This document shows positions 57,091-64,000 of a stretch of DNA of 64,000 bases, piece by piece. Numbering within the stretch: the stretch's first letter is position 1; each line of letters begins with the position of its first letter. The translations under genes were made by a program, and so were the position numbers. Source of the stretch: Chamaecrista fasciculata (taxonomy: Eukaryota; Streptophyta; Magnoliopsida; Fabales; Fabaceae); the NCBI GenBank assembly GCA_003254925.1, contig QANZ01007353.1, positions 4,091 to 68,090 on the forward strand, in the 5' to 3' direction. The notes beneath the pieces were generated by a model that was given only the letters and a program-made list of their open reading frames with translations, was not told the origin of the DNA and made no database searches.

Positions 57091-57560
57091 TCTATCACAA
57101 TCATCTTAAGGAACGTTACATCCTCGCTAATGAAGACGTATCCTTTTGAGTGACCAAGCTATCTCAACGAGATAAGCTACTTGCCTCTAAGAACAAGCTT
57201 CCCACACTACTAGGAAGGATCGAGTGTGCTATAAACCCTTATGGTCTTAGCATACTCTAATAAGGTCTTTTACCCAACTAGTACTCATAAGGAATCATAC
57301 TTACAAAATCGGAGGGCAAATGGTTAAATACAGAAGTGACATTTGGTAAGACATCTCCCTGATGGGGACGTCCACCTAAGCCATTATCAACTTAACCTAC
57401 TCCTAAAACAACCTATTTGCTATAGAGTATATCGAATGGTTTGCTATCTAATTAATCCATTTTCTTCACACAATAGTGAGAAAATACAAGGCCCTCACAT
57501 GCTCGTCGAACTACTGATATCCGCGTGGACTAATTTGATGAAGACAAAACTTCTGATTTC

Positions 57561-58235
57561 ATGACTTAAAGGAAGTTAAGAATTTTTTTGTAGTGATCAT
57601 GAATAGAAACATGTTTTTTTTAAAGGAAGTTAACAATGCTTTATATAATATTGCTAATTTATTTGTGATTGTTGAAAAAGATGGTAGATGCGTATTGTGT
57701 GAGTTGTTACACTTTTCAAGCTCTTTAGAATTAAAATAAATGCAATCATATCAAAATCTACATAAAAATTACAATAAAACTGCAACAAGTAACTGTATCT
57801 GTATCACAAATATAATATACACAACAAAATAATGTATGTTTAAAATTATTATAATATCCTCCACTAAAATAAATTTGTGGCATCTAATGTAAAATTGGAT
57901 GATAATTTAATAGAAGGGTGTTGATTGATTGAAATTAAAAATTTAAGTGTTTTTTTTTTTGGACAATTTCAAAACTCAAAGGTGTTTTGCACACTAGATT
58001 TAAAATGCAGGGGATATCCATACAATTTAGCTTTAAATTTTACTTTTTGAGTTTGGTCCAAAAATACATTTTGGGCTATTTTAAGAGGAACGAGTAAAGA
58101 TCTTTATTGTTGACCCCCAAAACAATAAAGATTTTCATTTGAATTTTAATGCTAAATGATATAATTTGGTCACAGAGTCATTTTGATATCTTGGGTTATT
58201 TCTTTTTAAGCAAGTTTTAAATTTATAAAACTCAA
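57561..58235. other. AT-rich intergenic stretch
   Basis: No gene, terminal repeat or recognised family is seen. Confidence 0.5.
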
Positions 58236-59595
58236 GTGCAAACGTACACTACTGAAGCAATATACTAGGTTTGAGCACCAGGTATCGTCCCACTGAAAAT
58301 ATATTCGTGAATTTATTCTAAATACAGACTACAACGTTTCATTTAATCTAATCAACAATTACCGATAAAAAGAGTATATAAAACAAAGCTAAAATGCAAT
58401 AAAATACCAAAGTGAACACAGAAAAAACATCCTAGATGTCAAATGTAAGAACTTCCTTAAGATTGTCCCTAGTTAGCAATTTCACTTAACTAACTAACTA
58501 CTCTATTTATAGATTTACGATAACGGCAAAGCAAACCCTGAACTCTTAATTACTTTTCAGTCAATTATAAGCCTATTGGATCTAATTAACTCACCTATAT
58601 TTCTATGGTGAACTATATCAATGCATTAAGTTTAAGTTCAATTGGGTTCCCCTAAGCTAATAGGTATATCTCTATCCTATTAACATATTTCATTAGGAAA
58701 TAGAATCTAGAGGCAATCAATGCAAGACCTAGCTTCAATCAATCTCTTTCAAGCATAAATCAAAGCAATTCATAAAAATCTCCAAAATTGGTGGCCACAC
58801 AAAGGGGGAGAAAACATAAAACTCATTAACTGAACTTTTAAAACCAAAATCATCCATAATCAAAGTAATCAATAAGTTAAATTACATTACTAAGTAGTTC
58901 TAATCCTAGAGAACTATAAAGTCTAGCCTATCATACTCAAAAACATGAAACGACAATTATGATGAACGCTAAGAGGAAGAAAAGAGAAGAGATAAGAAAA
59001 AACAAAGAGTACAATCTCAAATCTTCACTCCAAATGCCTTCAATCCACCAAATTTGAAGTTTCCAAGTTTCCCCACCAATTTCGAGCTCCACTTGACTCT
59101 TAGGATTGCTCCTCAATGTCTAAATTAGTCCCCATACTCAAAATGACGTGAAACAAGCCTAAATTTTTTGAAACTCTTCCTTCGACTCGCCTAGGCGAGC
59201 AAAGCTCACTTATGCTCAACTGTCTAGGGCAGGGCGCCTAGGCGAGAAGGGGAACTCAACAACACTAAAATCTTTGTTTCAGCTCCGAATCGCTTCATAC
59301 GGAGACCCGCAGACCTCTCAACATCTTCTAGACATTTTAGGCTTCGATTCAAGGTTCTGAAACATAAAAAACTCAATAAATTGAGTGCCCGAAATTGTTG
59401 GTTAACTTGAACAACATAAAACGGAAATAAACAAAACGAAACACATAAGAACTTAAAACTAAAAACTAAACATCTACAACTAATTAATAAAACACAAAAT
59501 ACTCGCAAATTAAGTTTCTTTAACGATTAAAACATGGATAAAAGCCTTAAAATGATTCGAGATTAAGACTAGAGAACTCAAAATTATTAGAGTTA
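58236..59595. repeat. Unclassified dispersed-repeat-like block
   Basis: Begins with CTCAAGTGCAAACGTACAC and GAGCACCAGGTATCGTCCCA. It contains tracts like CTAGTTAGCAATTTCAC and ends with AAAATACTCGCAAATTAAG. This style of sequence recurs in plant genomes as a non-coding repeat, but I cannot name its class. No coding frame is credible. Confidence 0.35.
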
Positions 59596-59599
59596 TCAT

Positions 59600-60010
59600 G
59601 ATCCTAAATGTATCTCTTAGCGTTCATTTTTGTTCCAAACTATTGAATTTGGCTATATTTCTCTCGTTTCTCATTTTAAGTTCAAAGAATTTGTTAAGAG
59701 TAACTCGTAGCTCTGAATGCGTCACATTTAAATTTTAAACTTAAAAAGAGAGAGGTATGATCAATTTTACTTGTTTGACCGTGAAACAAGGGGTCTACTT
59801 TTAGAACTGATTTGACCTCGTTTGTTGACGGCCCTAACTAGATGGAGAAAGTACTCTTTGAGAACAATACGTAGCTCTGAACTCGTCACATTACAACTTG
59901 AAACGAGAGAAATATGATCATATTCAATAGTTTGGAACCAAAATGAAATATTTTCCCAACATTTAGGATCAATTTGAATATTTTTAAACATAAGGGACCA
60001 AAATAAACAT
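59600..60010. repeat. Family H repeat, copy 3
   Basis: Two direct modules start GTTAAGAGTAACTCGTAGCTC (about 59693) and GAGAACAATACGTAGCTCTG (about 59859). Each is followed by a GTCACATT..AACTTGAAACGAGAGA.ATATGATCA-like stretch. Same design as copies at 10205 and 49440. Confidence 0.55.
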
Positions 60011-60489
60011 CAAGGCATATATTTAGGACCAAAATAACCCTTTAATCATATAATTTAGTTTGATGTTTTTCAAAAGAAGAAAAAAAATTCCTTTCTTTTT
60101 TTTTTCATTTTTTCTGCTCTTCTATTTTATATATATAAATGCTAGTTTTCTTAGTCTTATTTTTTTTTATTTTACTATTGTTTGATACTATATTTATGCA
60201 AAAATTAAATTTCCCCAAGATAAAATAAAATGCTTATCTATATATTTTATTATAATGATACTCGATGGATGTTAAAATTATTTACATACTATATTTATGT
60301 ATAGAATATTTTCATTCTTAAAACTTATCTCTATATGTTAATCTTCGTATAATTAACGGACAATAATAAATAGTACATGTCTATAATTTGGATGATATAT
60401 CTTTTACCTATCAAGTGATAAATAAAAAGTTTATATAGTTGCTAAATAGATCTCGATAAAGATTTCATTATTTGAATCTAGCCACAGAA

Positions 60490-60622
60490 ATTTTTTTTTT
60501 TTTTTGGTATAAATCAAGGGTATTATCCACCATCACAGAATGCTTTCCATTTTTAAAGGTGAGATTAGAACCTTCACCACTTGGTTAAAAGACCAAGTGA
60601 AGAACCATTAGACTACACTCAT
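60490..60622 (-). mobile_element. tRNA-derived SINE-like copy
   Basis: On the minus strand an A-box-like TCTAATGGTTCTTCACTTGG and a B-box-like GGTTCTAATCTC occur at SINE spacing, ending in a long A run (the T run at 60489-60507). No clear target duplication was found. Confidence 0.5.
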
Positions 60623-61078
60623 GTGATTATTTAATCACAGATTGGATTGGTGTTGAATTTCATATCTACGTGGCTAATTAAGTAAAACTAAATCTTTTCG
60701 GCATAACAAAAAATGTAAAACCAAATCTTTCTTTTTATGTAGCAACTTGACCTTCAAGAATCAAGAAAAAGAAATAGAGCAGGAAAAAAAACAAGGGCCC
60801 GTCTAATTCTGTTCTTAAAAAATCATGATAGTGGATATGAGAAATAGAAAGAGATGCAATAGTAATCATAACCTAAATAAGAGATATTATATAGTGAATA
60901 TTATAAAATCATAATTTGAATTTGAAAAAGATATACAAAAATAATGCATATTTAAATTTATAGTTGGAGAGAATCATGGAACGTAGTCCCAAAATCAGCA
61001 TAATTAGTGGATTTAATTTATTTTGAGATTTCATATTGATCTTGTGCTATTTAAGAGTGATTTGCAAAATAAAATAAT
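60623..61078. other. Intergenic stretch with possible Harbinger-like end
   Basis: AGGGCCCGTCTAATTCTGTTC at about 60796 resembles a MITE terminus. A matching inverse end was not secured. Otherwise nothing. Confidence 0.3.
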
Positions 61079-61452
61079 GGCAAAAGCATTAATTTTATCC
61101 TCAAATTTTACATTAACTGTCAATTTTGTCTCAAATTTTTTTTTCAATTTCGTTCTCAATGTTTCAATTTTGGTCAATTTTATCATTTGCTCTTACTTTA
61201 AATAAATATTAACAACAAAATCTACGTTGCTAATGATATGTACTATAAAATTGATAGGAAAAAAAATTCAAATCTTAACTCAAATTGAAAACCAAGCTAA
61301 GATGCAGTCTTGTTAATTTATTGAAAAAAGTTAGTTAAAGGAAAAAATTGACCAAAATGTAAAATATTGTGGACGAAATTGATCGCAAAGAAAGATTGAG
61401 GACAAAATTAACCGTTAATGTAGAGTTTGGAGGAAAAATTAGTATTTTTGCC
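61079..61452 (+). mobile_element. Palindromic element, family B copy 4
   Basis: GGCAAAAGCATTAATTTTATC and its inverse AAATTAGTATTTTTGCC form the ends. The core contains AACAACAAAATCTACGTTG and GATGCAGTCTTGTTAATTT. The flanks TAAAATAAT and AAAAATAAT agree at 8 of 9 bases, consistent with a Mutator-type duplication. Confidence 0.75.
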
Positions 61453-61821
61453 AAAAATAATTTTCATTTTTAAAATTATGTTTACTGATGTGACTATACC
61501 ATAAGTGAGGCTTGCTAAAGATTGGAGACTTTTCCATGACTTAACTATATATAATATTGAAATAGATATGTTGTGTATTCTGGAAATTAAAGAATTAAAG
61601 TAAATTGACCTCAAATTTATTTTTAGAATATATTTATTTAATTTTTTATTGTCAGACCAGTTTTTAAAATAAATATTATTAAATATATTCTTTTCTTCAT
61701 ATTAAAAAATATATTTTTAAGAACATATTTTAAAAAAATTAAATTATTCTAAAAGAAAGAAACCGATAGAATCAATCAACCAAACTTCCCTAATAAAACG
61801 CCAAGAACGTCTAATTATCAG

Positions 61822-61829
61822 TATAAATA
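61822..61829 (+). promoter_or_regulatory. TATA box of the F-box gene
   Basis: TATAAATA lies 66 bp before the start codon at 61895, a normal distance for a plant promoter with a short leader. Confidence 0.6.
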
Positions 61830-61894
61830 GTACATAATAATGGCTGCATATGTATAATACCTCTTCTCTTCAATATAATATATACAGGCTGCAT

Positions 61895-63954
61895 ATGGAA
61901 GAAGGAAGCAGCAACAATATTCGTATATTGGTAGTCAATCTTCCTCTACTTTTTTTTTTTTAAAAAAATTACTTTGACCCTTCTTGCTTGTTAATTTAAA
62001 TAGCTAAACATGATTTGTTACTTTCTAATCTTAATTATTAATGTGTCTCAGAGGCAAAAATTGAGCGAAGATGGTGAAGATAGAATAAGCAACCTTCCTG
62101 AATGTATTCAGTCTCAAATTCTCTCTCATCTTCCAACAGAAGATGCAGTTCGTACTAGTATTTTATCCAAAACATGGTTAAATCTTTGGACTTGTATTGA
62201 CAACATATGCTTTGATGATCGCATATTCTATTATTATCACGAGGCAAAAGATCAAAAAAAGAGTTTTATCGATTTTATCTCGAGAGTGTTATCTCATCTT
62301 AGTAATCAAAGCATCCAAAATTCCTCATTCACATTCAAATTACTCAATAAATATGACTCGTGTCTTGTTAACGGTTGGATTTTCTCTATATTACACCAGA
62401 GGGTAAAAAATTTGAGGTTTCGTTACTCAAACGACCTCATCGATGTCTGCTTCTCTAATTCCCTTTTTAATTCCATATCTTTGGTTGAATTAGAGTTAAA
62501 GATACATGGAACTATAAGGGTTCCTTCTTTTGTTGATCTTCCAAATTTGAGATATTTGAGGTTAAAAAAGATCAAATTTAGAAGTGATTCCTCACTCAAT
62601 GATGTACTCTTCTCTAATTTCCTTTTTAATTCTATATCTTTGGTTGAATTAGTGTTAAGTATAAATTATACTATAAGGGTTCCTTCTTTTGTTAATCTTC
62701 CAAATCTCAAATATCTCAGATTAAAAAATATCAAATTTACGAGTGATTCCTCACTCAATGACTTCATCTCTAATTTCTTTTTTAATTCCATATCTTTGGT
62801 TGAATTAGAGTTAGAGATAGATTGTACGATACGGGTTCCTTCTCCTTCTTCTGTTGATGTTCCAAATCTCAAATATCTCAGATTAAAAAGGATCAAATTT
62901 ATTAGTGATTCCTCAAACAAAGTCAATGATGTCCTCTTCTCTAATTCTATTTTTAGTTCTATATCTTTGGTTGAATTAGAGTTGATATATTGTACAATAG
63001 GGCTTCCTTCTTTTGTTGATCTTCCAAATCTCAAATATCTCATTTTAAAAGAGATCAAATTTACAAATGATCCCTCAAACAAACTCAATGATGTCGTCTT
63101 CTCTAACTCCCTTTTTAATTCCATATTTTTGGTTAGATTAGAGTTAGAGATAGATTGTACTATAAGGATTCCTTCTTATGTTGATCTTCCAAATCTCAAA
63201 TCTCTCAGTTTAAAAAATATCAAATTTACAAGTGATTCTTCTAGTCTTTCAAGCGAGATAATTTTGAATTTTCCTAATCTCAAACAGTTTCAAAGCTATG
63301 ATTGTCTTTGGACAACAATGCAAATTGTCAATTTACAAGTTCCTTCACTTGTAGGATTAATTATCCATTTTTACAATAAATATTCTGAACTTGTCGAGCC
63401 TAATGATTGTGTTACCATAAAATTTTGTGGTTCTCATCTTCAATACTTCTATTACCATGGTAAAATTTTACAAGATTATGTATTGTCAGATCCATCATCA
63501 GCTCTTAATGCTTCTGCACACTTTTTCCCACATTCCACCCCAAATGTTCGTATTTGCAAGCTTCTCAAACAATTCAGCCAAGTAAAATATCTCAGGCTTC
63601 ACTATCCGGTATGTTGTCACTTGGAATGTAATTTATGTTTTCCAAATCCTTTATATATATATATATATATATTTATAATATTTTGTTGTCCATTTTTCCT
63701 TTGAGAAAAATCAATACACAATTGTCATGAATTGGTATATATCCAATAATATTTATTTCAATCTCAATTTTACATTTTTCTTAAAATTTATGAGTTTTTA
63801 TTTACAGTTTCATTTTGAAAGAATTCATTTCTCTGTCGAGGATCCACCAACATTCACAATGTTGCAGCGTTTGGATCTAAATTGTTTGACTAGTGATGTG
63901 TTGATGAAGATTCTTTTGAAATCGCCTAATCTTACTAAGGTTCGAGCAAGCCAG
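61895..63954 (+). CDS. F-box/LRR protein, partial (continues beyond the window)
   Basis: Exons 61895-61930, 62052-63608, 63808-63954; all phase 0, last exon followed by a GTAATT donor, so the gene runs on past the window. The F-box follows exon 1 (EDRISNLPECIQSQILSHLP, then SILSKTWLNLW). F-box proteins of this group recruit targets to SCF ubiquitin ligases. After it come five tandem repeats of about 52-56 residues with the pattern LVELEL...TIRVPSFVDLPNLKYLRLK, each encoded by a 156-168-bp DNA repeat (about 62440-63235). Exon 1, with only twelve codons (MEEGSSNNIRIL), is inferred from splice signals and the TATA box. A start at 62010 in the longer frame is less likely because it lies before the acceptor at 62051. 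An FBD domain may follow outside the window. Confidence 0.85.
62440..63235 (+). repeat. Five-fold intragenic tandem repeat in the F-box gene
   Basis: Units start near 62440, 62597, 62755, 62924 and 63087. Each has TTTTTAATTCCATATCTTTGG-like, CCTTCTTTTGTTGATCTTCC-like and AAATCTCAAATATCTCA-like words. DNA identity between units is high enough for recent expansion by unequal crossing-over. Length differences between units are multiples of three, so the frame is kept. Confidence 0.85.
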
Positions 63955-63964
63955 GTAATTTCAT

Positions 63965-64000
63965 GAGTAATCTAGCAAATTGGTCTCTTAAAGATCATCA
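63965..64000. mobile_element. Family D palindrome, start only (cut by window edge)
   Basis: GAGTAATCTAGCAAATTGGTC followed by AAAGATCATCA matches the left end of family D. It lies in the F-box gene's third intron. Confidence 0.55.

Larger units (their letters stand above)
49941..57560 (-). mobile_element. Old Ty1-copia remnant, split by two solo LTRs
   Basis: An LTR at about 49941-50374 reads in minus sense CTTAAGTCCCACATCGGATA and CTCCTATAAATAGG (TATA). It is followed by a purine-rich GAGTAGGAGTA next to 50374. The interior continues at 50375-51482, 52886-53318 and 55422 to about 57560. Minus-strand copia RNase H and reverse transcriptase remnants are recognisable at about 55560-56480, for example a VKIAYLSGNL stretch where copia has its 'VKTAFLNGDL' motif. 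No second LTR was found. It is heavily decayed with many breaks and is older than its two inserts. Its far end is uncertain. Confidence 0.6.

Overview
This is nuclear DNA from a flowering plant, almost certainly a eudicot. It is AT-rich, the genes have short exons and long introns with GT-AG borders, and the encoded proteins are typical of plants: a plastid ribosomal RRM protein, a peroxisomal photorespiratory aminotransferase, a NIPA-type magnesium transporter, a PATRONUS-like securin, a RINGLET-like homeodomain protein and an F-box/LRR protein. I cannot name the species from sequence alone. Ambiguous bases at 12342, 38979-38983 and 38991 mark small assembly problems inside repeats.

Layout. 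1-2890 is a patchwork of retrotransposon LTR pieces and a GC-rich hAT-type MITE. 3888-4845 is a long palindrome that ends about 120 bp before the start codon of PSRP2 (4967-8193, +). 8200-12800 holds small transposons and palindromes, one of which (11763-12342) carries a fragment of splicing factor 1. AGT1 (14705-18704, +) follows behind a long 5'-UTR intron. 19140-22050 is repeats. NIPA (22267-27282, +) and the PATRONUS-like gene (30443-32358, +) come next. 33187-39154 holds two young Ty1-copia insertions side by side; the second carries pieces of two unrelated host genes, an MsrB-type methionine sulfoxide reductase and a WNK kinase. 39155-42425 has LINE-like remains, a tandem duplication and two MITEs with clean target-site duplications. 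The homeodomain gene (42469-47873, -) follows. 48163-61460 is a second repeat-rich tract: an old copia remnant split by two solo LTRs, plus several palindrome families. The F-box gene (61895 to beyond the window, +) closes the window.

The genes are independent plant loci, not an operon or pathway cluster. PSRP2 acts on the plastid ribosome, AGT1 in peroxisomal photorespiration, NIPA at membranes, the PATRONUS-like protein at meiotic/mitotic centromere cohesion, the homeodomain protein in the nucleus, and the F-box protein in SCF ubiquitin ligases.

The most notable signal is repeated capture of host gene fragments by transposons: one palindromic DNA element with an SF1 fragment, and one young, broken copia element with MsrB and WNK fragments in its own transcriptional sense. 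A second theme is a large superfamily of palindromic elements whose arms contain 'TTTTGGTCCC'-like words. At least seven subfamilies occur, and copies lie in introns or next to the ends of nearly every gene here.
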